Below the pieces are notes generated by a model that did not search any database, was not told the origin of the DNA, and saw only the letters and a program-made list of their open reading frames with translations. Positions 1-8,747 of a stretch of DNA of 45,910 nt are shown in pieces. The DNA is from Bacteriovoracaceae bacterium (GTDB lineage Bacteria; Bdellovibrionota; Bacteriovoracia; Bacteriovoracales; Bacteriovoracaceae). Within the stretch, counting starts at the first letter, position 1. Each line of letters starts with the position of its first letter. Location: NCBI GenBank assembly GCA_017858255.1, contig JAFMBV010000021.1, forward strand, positions 1-45,910, read 5' to 3'. Both the position numbers and the translations under genes were made by a program.

Positions 1-859
1 CGGAAAATTCGCCTCTGGCCAAGGAGTTAACGACATGGCGATCGGGGCCATTTCCCTGGCCCAACACGTTCACCTTGTGGCAGAAAAATACAATGTATTC
101 ATTGCCCTCCATACGGATCATTGCCACCCAGAGCATGTAGATAACTTTCTTATGCCTTTATTAAAGGCCTCGGAAGAACGAGTAGCTAAGGGGCTCCCTC
201 CTCTCTTTAACTCTCATATGTTTGATGGTTCAGTTCTCCCTTTAGTAGAGAACCTTAAAATGAGTAAGGATCTTCATGAGCGTTGCCAAAAGCTGGGAAT
301 GATTCTTGAAATCGAAACAGGCATCGTTGGTGGTGAGGAAGACGGTGTTAACAATGAGGATGCTCCTGCAGATAAGCTCTATACCAGTCCAGAGGAAATG
401 GTAGAGGTTGCCAAGGTATTGCGTCCGATCGGCCCCTTTATGTATGCCGCCACATTCGGCAATGTTCACGGAGTCTATAAGCCTGGAAATGTTAAGCTCA
501 AACCTGAGATTCTTAAAAATGGTCAGGATGCCGTTGTTAAAGAGTTAGGACAAGAGAATCTCCATTGGCTCGTTTTTCACGGTGGTAGTGGCTCTGAGCT
601 TTCTGAAATTCATGAAACTCTTGGCTATGGTGTCGTTAAAATGAATATTGATACCGATACTCAATATGCTTATACCCGACCCATTGTGGATCATATGTTC
701 ACCAATTACGAAAAAGTATTAAAAATAGAAGGTGAAGTCGGTTCAAAAAGTCATTACGATCCTCGTGCTTATATGAAGGCGGGGGAAAAAGGCATGACCG
801 CTCGAATTGCACAGGCCACAAAAGACTTAAAGTCAGAAGGTAGGTCGCTTCTCGCCTAA
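1..859 (+). CDS. fbaA: Class II fructose-bisphosphate aldolase, 5'-truncated by window edge
   Basis: Glycolytic/gluconeogenic zinc enzyme that interconverts fructose-1,6-bisphosphate with DHAP and glyceraldehyde-3-phosphate in the cytosol. Reading frame 2 is open from the window edge, so the gene starts outside; the ATG at 35 is internal. Visible family motifs are HTDHC (zinc and catalytic region), GGEEDGVNN, FGNVHGVYKPGN, FHGGSGS and NIDTDTQ, in the order and spacing of the E. coli FbaA type. About 285 residues are present; the family usually has 340-360, so roughly 70 N-terminal residues are missing. No clear terminator follows; about 60 nt downstream comes the hairpin that precedes the next gene. 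Confidence 0.95.
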   Translation, partial: GKFASGQGVNDMAIGAISLAQHVHLVAEKYNVFIALHTDHCHPEHVDNFLMPLLKASEERVAKGLPPLFNSHMFDGSVLPLVENLKMSKDLHERCQKLGMILEIETGIVGGEEDGVNNEDAPADKLYTSPEEMVEVAKVLRPIGPFMYAATFGNVHGVYKPGNVKLKPEILKNGQDAVVKELGQENLHWLVFHGGSGSELSEIHETLGYGVVKMNIDTDTQYAYTRPIVDHMFTNYEKVLKIEGEVGSKSHYDPRAYMKAGEKGMTARIAQATKDLKSEGRSLLA

Positions 860-916
860 AGTAGGAAGCTTTTACCGTTTCTCTTTTAAAAATCCAACTC
901 GTCTTTATAGTAAAGC

Positions 917-945
917 TCCTCCTGTCGATATGTTCGATAGGAGGA
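917..945 (+). promoter_or_regulatory. Hairpin sequestering the ribosome-binding site
   Basis: Positions 917-928 pair with 934-945 over 12 consecutive base pairs (one G-U), closing a 5-nt loop (TATGT). The right arm contains the whole AGGAGGA Shine-Dalgarno (939-945) of the ATG at 950, and the left arm carries the matching TCCTCCT. There is no U-tract, so this is not a normal terminator. The layout suggests translational control (RNA thermometer, protein- or sRNA-opened switch). The pairing is seen directly; the function is inferred. Confidence 0.7.
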
Positions 946-949
946 CCTT

Positions 950-1594
950 ATGGTCAGAGACTTTTTCCAAGATCTTATTACCTTTCCTACTCTTTTTACC
1001 AAGAGTAGTTTTTGGCGCAAACTCAATCTGCGTTGGCAAGGTCCTCGCCCAAGTCTTGCCCTTCGTCTCAAGTTCTTAAGAGACACTCCCCTTGATATTT
1101 CAAATCAGGCAACAATACGTCTGCTCACCTTTGAGGCCATCAAGTATATTGGAGAAAAAACGAATTACTTCAATCGACAGGTTATTAAAGAAAACGAAAA
1201 AGAAGACCACAATCTTTTAGAGGCCAGTTGGCTGAAGTTTTATCCCCATGAAGTCACCATTATTAAGATACAAAATATACAAAATGAAAATTTCATCTCA
1301 AAGCACCACCATGGTGGACCATATAGAGGGGCTTCACTTAAAGGTCTTAGGTCTCAAATTACAAAGTTATGTTTTGAGGCCCGTAAAAAGGGGCTCTCTG
1401 TGACTGAAGTTCAGATTATCCACACTCACCCTTCAGTAGAGGCCATCATTGAAGATGGTAAAGAATCTTCTTTTATTTTTAATGGATTAAGCACAAGTGA
1501 TATTCAATTAGGAAAAACACTGGCCCCCTTCGTTCCTTACCCCTTACGGGTTAAGGCAGTCACTCCGGCGGCCAATTACTCTATGCTTTTTTAA
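950..1594 (+). CDS. Divergent JAMM/MPN-like protein (putative metalloprotease fold)
   Basis: A 214-residue protein with no signal peptide. The start is fixed by AGGAGGA at 939-945. The C-terminal half resembles a JAB/MPN domain: H158-T-H160-P, then S181-T-S-D184, which matches the HxH...SxxD zinc motif, and E101 could be the upstream glutamate. The canonical spacing between the second His and Ser is 7 residues; here it is 20, so the loop carries an insertion. The basic N-terminal ~50 residues (FWRKLNLRWQ region) are unassigned. It follows the aldolase gene and meets pepN tail to tail with a 4-bp overlap. Activity is not established. The fold assignment rests on the motif only, and a structural JAB domain without catalysis is possible. 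Confidence 0.5.
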   Translation: MVRDFFQDLITFPTLFTKSSFWRKLNLRWQGPRPSLALRLKFLRDTPLDISNQATIRLLTFEAIKYIGEKTNYFNRQVIKENEKEDHNLLEASWLKFYPHEVTIIKIQNIQNENFISKHHHGGPYRGASLKGLRSQITKLCFEARKKGLSVTEVQIIHTHPSVEAIIEDGKESSFIFNGLSTSDIQLGKTLAPFVPYPLRVKAVTPAANYSMLF

Positions 1595-4254
1595 TCTTTT
1601 ACAATCTTAGAGACAATCTCATAAACATTCTTTGAGAGACCATCTAGTTCAAGGATCTGCTCAAGTTCTTTGCCCATGAGTGCTTTAAGAGGTTTTGTTA
1701 GTCTTTTATAATCTTTAAAAGAAGAGGCCAGACGAGAGGCCACTTGTGGATTAATCCCATCAACTTCTATAATCTTTTGGGCCATAAACTTATAGCCTCG
1801 TCCTGATTCATGGTGAAATTGAACATGGTTGCGACTAAATCCACCAAGTAATGAGCGCACAAGGTTTGGAACATTCTTGTCATAAACAGGATCATTCTCT
1901 AGCTCCAACACTCTATTAAATGTTTCATCATTAGACGAAGAGCTGCAAACAACTAACCACTTTTGAATAACAAGAGTGTCTTTTTGCCATTTTGCATAAA
2001 AATCTTTCGAGGCCTTTTGAAAAGAGTCCCCTCCAATATGACTTAAAACGCTTAGACCTGAGAGTTCCTCAGTCATATTGGCCGCTTTCTCAAAATGAGT
2101 TTGAGCTATTTTCGTGACAGCATCGACTTCGTCATCATCATCGAGGTGAGCGAGCATACCCAAAACTCGTGAACGCAAGTTTCTTTTCCCAACAGAAATA
2201 GGATCAAGATGGTAAGGTCCAGGCGTAGAATTTGATTCATATACTTTTATGAGATCATCTCTAAACATCGACGCTAATTTTTTACCCACAAATTTTCTAA
2301 CTTCATAGATCGCCTTGTAATCAACGGGATTATGTTCTTGTGCCAATAAAGTAACACTTGGAATACTGAGGAGCATAGACTTTACAGCAGGATCTAAAGA
2401 GTCATCTTTTACAAGCAGACCAAATGATTCGATAAAGCCCGTATCTAATACCAGCTCTTTCCCCTCTAACTTGTCTCTTAAAAGATGAGAAATAATCTCA
2501 CTACTTGCCCTTTGAACGGCTTCATAACGATTAAAAAGATCATTATCATTGGCCATCATAAAGAAGAACTCATTTAGTTTATAGGGTGCCTTCACTCTAA
2601 TCGGTGCACTAAAACCACGATTCAAACTTACGATTGGTTTCTCTTTAACTCCGGTAAAAGTAAAAACATGTTCCTTTTCTTTTATATGAAGGAGACCTTT
2701 ATCAATTTGTGTTTGTCCTGCTTCTTTGAGGTTTAAAGGAAGATCATTTCCTTGATGATCAAGAAGACCAATGGCCAATGGAAAGTGATAAGCTTCTTTA
2801 TGGGCCTGCCCTGGTGTGGGCGGACAACTTTGGTCAACACTCAAAGTGAGAGTTTCTTTTGATTCATCATGCACCCACTTCACATCTATTTGAGGCGTCC
2901 CTGCTTGGTTGTACCAATTCTTAAACTGCTTAAAGTCAAAGTCTCCATTGGCAACACTCATGGCATGAAGAAAGTCCTCAGTCGTCACTGCTTGCCCATC
3001 AAAGAGCTCAAAGTACTTGTCCATACCCTTTCTAAAGCCATCTACGCCGAGCATAGTCCGAACCATGCGAATAATCTCAGCTCCTTTTTCATAAATTGTC
3101 GCTGTATAGAAGTTATTAATTTCAATATAAGAATTTGGTTTAATGGGATGAGAAGTAGGGCCAGCATCCTCAACAAACTGAGAAGTTCTAAGCCTTTGAA
3201 CATCTTGAATTCTTTGAACAGTTCTAGAATTAAGATCACTTGAAAATTCCTGATCTCTATAAACAGTTAGTCCTTCTTTTAGAGTCAATTGAAACCAGTC
3301 TCGACACGTGATGCGGTTGCCTGTCCAATTGTGGAAATACTCATGACCGACAACTGATTCAATCCCAAGGAAATTGTCATCAGTGGCACTCTCTGGATTT
3401 GCCAGTACATAAACCGAGTTAAAAATATTAAGACCCTTATTCTCCATCGCTCCCATATTGAAAGAGTCAACGGCGACGATCATGTAAATATCTAAATCGT
3501 ATTCTAGGCCAAAAGTATCTTCATCCCATTTCATAGATTTCTTAAGAGACTCCATTGCATGGTCACAACGACTTTCATTTCCTTTGTCACAGTAAATTCT
3601 GAGATCAATCTTACGGCCGCTATGGGTTGTGTAACTGTCTCTCACTAACCCCAAATTTCCAGCGACCAGAGCATAAAGGTAACTTGGTTTTGGAAAGGGA
3701 TCTTCCCATTCCGCCCAATGAAGGCCTCCATCGAGTTGGCCCTCACCGATTGGATTGCCATTGCTTAAAAGAATGGGAAAATCCTCAAGAGGAGCAATAA
3801 TTTTGGTGGTGAATCTGGCCATGACATCTGGACGGTCTAGATAATAAGTAATTCTTCTAAAACCTTCTGGTTCATTTTGAGTGCAAAAAATATCCCCAGA
3901 TTTATAAAGACCATCTAAGGCCTTATTACTTTCAGGATTGATGGTATTTTCAATTTCAAGAGTAAATTCGTCTGGAACATTGTTGAGAACTAGCCCCTCA
4001 GAAGAAATTTGATATTCGCCTTCTTTAACAAGCTCTCCATTTATCTTTGCCGTTACAAAAGTAAGTTCCTCGCCATCTAGAATAAGGTTATTCTCTTTTT
4101 TAGCAGAGGCCGGGTTTCTCTTAACAGTTAGGCGAGACTCCACTTTAGTCGCTGTTGAGTGCAAGTGAAATGTAAGGTGTACCGTATCAATGGAGAATGG
4201 ATGGGCCTGGTAATCAGCTAAATGAATCGTCCGTGGTGTCTCAGTTTTAAGCAT
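1591..4254 (-). CDS. pepN: Aminopeptidase N (M1 family)
   Basis: Zinc aminopeptidase that removes N-terminal residues from peptides, probably cytosolic since no signal peptide is seen. The 887-residue length matches the E. coli PepN subfamily (about 870). Diagnostic residues are GAMEN at 268-272, zinc site HEYFH at 304-308 and the third ligand E327, 19 residues after H308 as in E. coli PepN. The start is supported by a GAGGGAT ribosome-binding site just upstream on the minus strand. The gene is monocistronic as far as can be seen. Its stop codon overlaps the stop of the convergent JAMM-like gene (TTAA shared), and it is divergent from the PilZ gene. Confidence 0.96.
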   Translation of the reverse strand: MLKTETPRTIHLADYQAHPFSIDTVHLTFHLHSTATKVESRLTVKRNPASAKKENNLILDGEELTFVTAKINGELVKEGEYQISSEGLVLNNVPDEFTLEIENTINPESNKALDGLYKSGDIFCTQNEPEGFRRITYYLDRPDVMARFTTKIIAPLEDFPILLSNGNPIGEGQLDGGLHWAEWEDPFPKPSYLYALVAGNLGLVRDSYTTHSGRKIDLRIYCDKGNESRCDHAMESLKKSMKWDEDTFGLEYDLDIYMIVAVDSFNMGAMENKGLNIFNSVYVLANPESATDDNFLGIESVVGHEYFHNWTGNRITCRDWFQLTLKEGLTVYRDQEFSSDLNSRTVQRIQDVQRLRTSQFVEDAGPTSHPIKPNSYIEINNFYTATIYEKGAEIIRMVRTMLGVDGFRKGMDKYFELFDGQAVTTEDFLHAMSVANGDFDFKQFKNWYNQAGTPQIDVKWVHDESKETLTLSVDQSCPPTPGQAHKEAYHFPLAIGLLDHQGNDLPLNLKEAGQTQIDKGLLHIKEKEHVFTFTGVKEKPIVSLNRGFSAPIRVKAPYKLNEFFFMMANDNDLFNRYEAVQRASSEIISHLLRDKLEGKELVLDTGFIESFGLLVKDDSLDPAVKSMLLSIPSVTLLAQEHNPVDYKAIYEVRKFVGKKLASMFRDDLIKVYESNSTPGPYHLDPISVGKRNLRSRVLGMLAHLDDDDEVDAVTKIAQTHFEKAANMTEELSGLSVLSHIGGDSFQKASKDFYAKWQKDTLVIQKWLVVCSSSSNDETFNRVLELENDPVYDKNVPNLVRSLLGGFSRNHVQFHHESGRGYKFMAQKIIEVDGINPQVASRLASSFKDYKRLTKPLKALMGKELEQILELDGLSKNVYEIVSKIVKD

Positions 4255-4345
4255 AAGTTATCCCTCGTGTTTGGAGTCTCTCTAATGACAAGATAATGTG
4301 CCAAAGAAGGTAGATTCTGTCAGTTATATGCCACTAAATAGGGTT

Positions 4346-4351
4346 TATAAT
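4346..4351 (+). promoter_or_regulatory. Possible -10 element for the PilZ gene
   Basis: A perfect TATAAT lies in the divergent gap between pepN and the PilZ gene, about 73 nt before the ATG at 4424. No convincing -35 lies 16-18 bp upstream, so this is only a candidate. Confidence 0.3.
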
Positions 4352-4423
4352 AAATTTAACTTTGGTCTTTGCGTCATGAGCAGTTTTTGATTAAAATACA
4401 AAGGATAATTATATTAAGGACTT

Positions 4424-5188
4424 ATGGTAAATCTAAAAAATGACCCAAATAAAAAGCATTATTTCGCTGAGGTTAATCCTCAGGAGTTTGCAGAAATAAT
4501 GAATAAGGTCCTAGAAGATAAAGTTGAGATCCTCGCCTGGGAACAAGGCAAGAGTGATAAGGACGTCGAAAAATACACGGCCAAATCTTATGATAAGGAC
4601 AGCTTTACAGTCAGCCTGGAGTCTACCGGAGGTCTACTATCAAAGCTCAGCACATCAAAACTAATAGACAAAGATATTTTTATAAAAATTGGTAGTGGCA
4701 AATTTCAATTTTTTTCCACGACAGTATTTAAACAAAATAGCGAAAGCAAAAGCTATGAGTTTGTTCTCAACAGAAGCGTTTTCAAAACCCTTCAAAGAGA
4801 GAACTATCGTCTTCAAACAGGTCCCCATATAAAAATCCAATTTCGAATAGACGACGACACTCTTCATAACGCTCTTGATATTAGCGCCGGAGGAACTGCT
4901 TTTATTGTTCCTGAAGAAGAGGCCCCTAGGTATGAAAAAGGCACAATCTTTAAAGACTGCAAATTAGGTCTCAATAAAGACAAGTTTAATATTCCAACAG
5001 CAAAAGTCGCTGGTAGCTGGCCCGTGAAAGATACCGAAAACAATCCCACAGGTGAACTCAAAGTTGGATTGGCCTTTGAGGATATTACTGATGAAACGGA
5101 AGAGGCGATGTTTAAATCCATTAATGGTGAGGCCCGCGCTGAAGAGATGCGTAAGAAATTGCTCGAAAAGAAAGTAAACAATAAATAG
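4424..5188 (+). CDS. PilZ-domain protein (putative c-di-GMP receptor)
   Basis: A 254-residue soluble protein. The C-terminal half (from about residue 120) carries both PilZ signatures: RxxxR at R125-R129 (LQRENYRL) and DxSxxG at D152-S154-G157 (LDISAGG). These are the c-di-GMP contacts in known PilZ domains, so binding competence is likely. The N-terminal ~115 residues form an uncharacterised domain that may correspond to the YcgR-like N-domain of two-domain PilZ proteins. AAGGA precedes the start. It stands alone between a divergent pepN and the ceramide operon and is followed by its own terminator. The output target is unknown; motility, adhesion and predation control are possibilities from the family only. 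Confidence 0.85.
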   Translation: MVNLKNDPNKKHYFAEVNPQEFAEIMNKVLEDKVEILAWEQGKSDKDVEKYTAKSYDKDSFTVSLESTGGLLSKLSTSKLIDKDIFIKIGSGKFQFFSTTVFKQNSESKSYEFVLNRSVFKTLQRENYRLQTGPHIKIQFRIDDDTLHNALDISAGGTAFIVPEEEAPRYEKGTIFKDCKLGLNKDKFNIPTAKVAGSWPVKDTENNPTGELKVGLAFEDITDETEEAMFKSINGEARAEEMRKKLLEKKVNNK

Positions 5189-5238
5189 CATTTATCACCC
5201 TCAACCTGCATAATTTCAAACTCTTAGACATTCATTAT

Positions 5239-5267
5239 TTTCCTTCTAATAATAAGGGAATGTTTTT
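5239..5267 (+). terminator. Rho-independent terminator after the PilZ gene
   Basis: TTTCCTT (5239-5245) pairs with AAGGGAA (5254-5260) across an 8-nt loop with one wobble pair, followed directly by TGTTTTT. It lies 50 nt after the PilZ stop and just upstream of the ceramide-operon promoter. Confidence 0.6.
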
Positions 5268-5286
5268 CAAACCTGACTGTAAGGGT

Positions 5287-5316
5287 TTGACGAATGTTCA
5301 GACCAGGGGGTATGTT
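5287..5316 (+). promoter_or_regulatory. Candidate sigma-70-like promoter of the ceramide operon
   Basis: TTGACG (5287-5292) and TATGTT (5311-5316) are separated by 18 bp. This would start transcription near 5323 and leave a leader of about 100 nt before the ATG at 5422. It sits immediately after the preceding terminator, which is the expected position for the operon promoter. Confidence 0.5.
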
Positions 5317-5421
5317 ACATCGCACAAATTTCTAAATCATAAAAGGTCAAAACATAGTAAATCGTCAGGAATATCATAGACTTCTGAAGCGAATTAATGA
5401 CCTAGAGAAAAGAGAGACGCT

Positions 5422-6624
5422 ATGAATATTGAGACGATGCGTGGCTATAAAATGGTTCAAAAAGCCAATATATTAAGGGCCAATAATCTCTATCCCTTTT
5501 TCCGCTCTATTGGTGACTCTGAAGGAACTGTTGTTAAAGTTGATGGTCTCGATCAGATCATGATTGGCTCAAACAACTACTTAGGGCTCACACACCATCC
5601 TCATGTAATAGAATCAGCAATCAAGGCCATTGAGAAGTACGGTACTGGTTGTACAGGCTCTCGCTTTCTCAATGGAAACCTAACCATCCATGAAGAACTA
5701 GAAGACCGTCTTGCTAAGTACGTGGGTCATGAAGCATCCCTTGTCTTCTCAACAGGTATGCAAACGAATTTAGGAGTAATCTCTGCCCTTTGCGGCCCTA
5801 AAGATTGCTTATTATTTGATAGCGAAAACCATGCCTCACTCATTGATGCCTCTCGCTTGGCACTAGGTCCTACCTTTAAATACAAACACAATAACATGGA
5901 ATCCCTAGAGCAAGTGCTTGCAGAGAATGTTAATCGCTTTAATCATGTGTGGATTGTTACAGATGGTGTTTTCTCAATGACAGGAGAGCTTGCCAAACTT
6001 CCAGAGATCGTAGAGCTCGCAGAAAAATACGGTGCTCATGTTTACAATGATGATGCTCATGGTATCGGTGTAATGGGAAGTCAAGGCCGTGGAACACTTA
6101 CTCATTTTGATCTTGTGGATAGAGTTGCCCTTAACATGGGAACCTTCTCAAAATCATTTGCCTCTATTGGCGGCGTGATTACAGGTTCTGTAGAAATGAT
6201 TGATTACATTAAACATAATGCTAGAAGCTTCATGTTTTCAGCTTCTATGCCACCATCAGCAGTCGCAACGGTAACTGCATGTTTGGACGTTATCGAACAA
6301 GACACAAGCCTTCATGATAGACTTTGGGCCAATGTAGATATGATGCGCCAAGGTTTTAAAGATATTGGCTTTTATACTTACAACTCTCAAACGCCAATCA
6401 TTCCTATTTTCATCGGCGATGAAATGAAGGCCTTAACCGTAACAAACTACCTTAAAGATAACGGTGTTTTTGCCACTCCAGTTCTGCCTCCAGCAGTTCC
6501 TAAAGGAGAGGCCCTCATCCGTACGAGCTATATGGCCTCTCACTCAAATGAAGAGCTGACAAAAGTTCTAGAAGTCCTTAAGAAGGCAAAACAGGAATTC
6601 GATATTCCTGCAACAATCCATTAA
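5422..6624 (+). CDS. spt: Serine palmitoyltransferase (alpha-oxoamine synthase family)
   Basis: PLP enzyme that condenses L-serine with a long-chain acyl-thioester to give 3-ketosphinganine, the committed step of sphingolipid synthesis. The 400-residue protein has the full alpha-oxoamine synthase layout: GSNNYLGL, GTGCTGSRFLNGN, cofactor-stacking His137 (ENHASL), DDAHG (D210/H213) and the Schiff-base lysine K244 in GTFSKSFASIGG. The LYPFFRSI opening and HNARSFMFSASMPPSA segment resemble Bacteroidota-type SPT more than glycine C-acetyltransferase or BioF. The strongest support is context: ceramide synthase-like and ceramide reductase-like genes follow at +9 and -4 nt. A purine-rich GAGAGA precedes the ATG. 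Confidence 0.85.
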   Translation: MNIETMRGYKMVQKANILRANNLYPFFRSIGDSEGTVVKVDGLDQIMIGSNNYLGLTHHPHVIESAIKAIEKYGTGCTGSRFLNGNLTIHEELEDRLAKYVGHEASLVFSTGMQTNLGVISALCGPKDCLLFDSENHASLIDASRLALGPTFKYKHNNMESLEQVLAENVNRFNHVWIVTDGVFSMTGELAKLPEIVELAEKYGAHVYNDDAHGIGVMGSQGRGTLTHFDLVDRVALNMGTFSKSFASIGGVITGSVEMIDYIKHNARSFMFSASMPPSAVATVTACLDVIEQDTSLHDRLWANVDMMRQGFKDIGFYTYNSQTPIIPIFIGDEMKALTVTNYLKDNGVFATPVLPPAVPKGEALIRTSYMASHSNEELTKVLEVLKKAKQEFDIPATIH

Positions 6625-6633
6625 GAGCTGAGT

Positions 6634-7758
6634 ATGAGTAAAGTTGTCATTAGTCCTGTGCAGACCTCTAGAGATCAAAAGGTCTTTATCAATCTCCCTT
6701 GGACAATTTATAAGAATGACCCTAATTGGGTTCCTCCCTTAAAGATGGCGATCAAAGATCAGCTCAATCCTAAACATCCTTTTTACGAAACTGGAGAGGT
6801 CCAATCCTTTTTGGCCACAAAAGATAAAGAGCCGATTGGCCGTATTATGGCCATAAATCCAATCGCCTATAATAAATTCCACGAGTCTTCGGTTGGTTTT
6901 TTTGGCTTCTATGAATGTACTGCTTCAATGGAGGCATCAAAGGCACTTTTTGAAGCCGTTGAAAATTGGTGCAAAGATAAAGGCCTTACCCAAATGATGG
7001 GCCCCTTTAATCTTTCTTCAAATTATGAATGTGGTCTACTTGTTGAGGGATTTAATGATCCTCCGCAAGTCATGATGACCTACAATCCCAAGTATTACAT
7101 GAAACACTTGGACGAGAATCAATACACAAAGGCAAAAGACCTCTTGGCCTATGATGTTGATTACCCGGTTACGATGCCCGAAATTATCGTAAAGATCGCT
7201 GCACGTGCAGAAAAGAAAAATAAAATCACCTACCGTTATCTAGATAAAAAAGACTTTGAAGGTGAAGTTGATCGCATGCTTGATATATACAACGACGCAT
7301 GGGAAAAAAACTGGGCCTTTGTTCCCATGACAGAAAAAGAGTTCCGTCATACAGCAAAGGATCTTAAAACTGTTGTAGATGAACGCTTGGTTGTTTTTGC
7401 AGAAGTTGACGGTGAAGCAGCTGGCTTTATTGTAGGCCTTGCTGATCTTAATCAAGTTTTTAAACAAATCCCTAATGGTTCTCTATTCCCTACAGGACTC
7501 TATAAACTGTTAACATTTAAGAAAAGAGTTAACCGTATGCGTGTTCCTACGATGGGAGTTAAGAAGAAATTCCGCAAACTGGGTCTTGAAACACTTCTTT
7601 ATAGAAAGTGTCAGCTCAATGCTGAAGAGGCCGGTATCTACAGAAAGTGTGAGGCCAGCTGGATTCTTGAAGACAACCCAGACATGAATAAGCCACTTAT
7701 TCGTATGGGGTTTGACCCATACAAGACTTATAGAATTTACGAAAAAAATCTCACATGA
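6634..7758 (+). CDS. bcerS: GNAT-fold acyltransferase, putative bacterial ceramide synthase
   Basis: A 374-residue cytosolic GNAT-type protein. The opening block LPWTIYKNDPNWVPPL, then FLATKDKEPIGRIMAI and GFFGFYEC, then a second acetyltransferase-like half with GVKKKFRKLGLETLLY, are features of the acyl-CoA N-acyltransferase family to which the Caulobacter bacterial ceramide synthase belongs. The proposed reaction is N-acylation of 3-ketosphinganine or sphinganine to (keto)ceramide. It sits 9 nt after spt and overlaps the next gene by 4 nt, so the three are probably translationally coupled; its own ribosome-binding site (GAGCTGAG) is weak. Family is clear; substrate is inferred from gene order. 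Confidence 0.7.
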   Translation: MSKVVISPVQTSRDQKVFINLPWTIYKNDPNWVPPLKMAIKDQLNPKHPFYETGEVQSFLATKDKEPIGRIMAINPIAYNKFHESSVGFFGFYECTASMEASKALFEAVENWCKDKGLTQMMGPFNLSSNYECGLLVEGFNDPPQVMMTYNPKYYMKHLDENQYTKAKDLLAYDVDYPVTMPEIIVKIAARAEKKNKITYRYLDKKDFEGEVDRMLDIYNDAWEKNWAFVPMTEKEFRHTAKDLKTVVDERLVVFAEVDGEAAGFIVGLADLNQVFKQIPNGSLFPTGLYKLLTFKKRVNRMRVPTMGVKKKFRKLGLETLLYRKCQLNAEEAGIYRKCEASWILEDNPDMNKPLIRMGFDPYKTYRIYEKNLT

Positions 7759-8747
7759 AAATTCTGATTACTGGGGCCACAGGCTTTTTAGGAAGTCATC
7801 TCTACGAAGGTGCTCTTTCTGATGGCATTGATTCAATAGGACTTGCCCGCAGTTCAAAGAAATGGCAAGAATTTCAACTTCCAGGAGAACCTCTTATTGG
7901 TGACCTCTCCGAAGAGTCCATCAGTGAATGGATTGAAAAACTTCCCGATGACCTGACTCACGTGATTCACACGGCAGGAATTGTTCATTCCTTTGATAAA
8001 CTTATTTTTCAAAAGATCAATACCCTTGCAACAATTGACCTTTTTAAGAAGCTCACAAAGAAGTACCCAAAACTGCATTTCGTTTTTATCTCGAGTTTGG
8101 CCGCCGTTGGACCTTCACTTCCTAATATTCCCCATGACGAGATGACTTCTTTAAACCCTACTTCTCTTTATGGAAAATCTAAAAGAGAAGCAGAGGACTT
8201 TCTCAAACAAAACCTTCCTCCAAAATGGAGCCTAACAATCATTAGACCTCCCATGGTGATAGGACCAAGAGATCCAGCCGTTCTAGATATCTTTAAGATG
8301 GTAAAAGGTAGACTCGTACTTCAAACAGGGTTTAGAGGCACAAAAAAGCTATATAGTTTTGTGTGCGTTCATGATGTCGTTGGAATTATAAAAGAGAGTC
8401 TAAAAAAAGATCACCAAAACCTTGCCGTTTATTTCCCCTCCTATCCCACCGATCATTCATTTGGTGAGATTATTGAAGTCATTAGTCAGCAGATGGGAAA
8501 AAAACCATTTTTTCTTCCTATCCCCTTTCCAGCAATATCAGCACTTGCCCATTCCATGGCATTTTTAAGGAAGTTTTTTCCGATTGAACTTCGATTAACT
8601 CCCGATAAACTCCATGAACTAAAACCACAGGCGTGGACATGCTCGGGTGAAAAAGCAAATAGTGAGTTAGGGCATCAATATCTTTGGTCTTTAGAAAAAA
8701 CGGTTGCTGCGACTTTGGAAGATTACCAAAAACGAAAGTGGCTTTAA
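7755..8747 (+). CDS. cerR: NAD(P)-dependent epimerase/dehydratase-family reductase, putative ceramide reductase
   Basis: A 330-residue extended short-chain dehydrogenase. It has the Rossmann motif TGATGFLGSH at the N terminus, the SSLAAVGPS strand with catalytic serine, and the YGKSK (YxxxK) catalytic pair. In bacteria that make ceramide by the SPT/bCerS route, a reductase of this extended SDR type reduces the 3-keto group of the (oxidised) ceramide; the ATGA overlap with the upstream gene supports that role here. Other SDR functions such as sugar-nucleotide epimerisation cannot be excluded from motifs alone. The gene ends tail to tail with the next gene on the minus strand, sharing TTAA. Confidence 0.7.
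   Translation: MKILITGATGFLGSHLYEGALSDGIDSIGLARSSKKWQEFQLPGEPLIGDLSEESISEWIEKLPDDLTHVIHTAGIVHSFDKLIFQKINTLATIDLFKKLTKKYPKLHFVFISSLAAVGPSLPNIPHDEMTSLNPTSLYGKSKREAEDFLKQNLPPKWSLTIIRPPMVIGPRDPAVLDIFKMVKGRLVLQTGFRGTKKLYSFVCVHDVVGIIKESLKKDHQNLAVYFPSYPTDHSFGEIIEVISQQMGKKPFFLPIPFPAISALAHSMAFLRKFFPIELRLTPDKLHELKPQAWTCSGEKANSELGHQYLWSLEKTVAATLEDYQKRKWL

Noticed and set aside
886-1086. Arginine/leucine-rich open frame on the minus strand over the JAMM-like gene start
   Set aside because: It is antisense to a frame with a perfect ribosome-binding site and has compositionally odd repeats of Arg/Leu; no ribosome-binding site of its own.
2869-3243. 124-codon plus-strand frame inside pepN
   Set aside because: Antisense shadow of a well-conserved gene, no family features.
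5260-5379. 39-codon plus-strand frame after the PilZ gene
   Set aside because: It runs through the terminator U-tract and the ceramide-operon promoter and has AGGG only 1 nt before its ATG.
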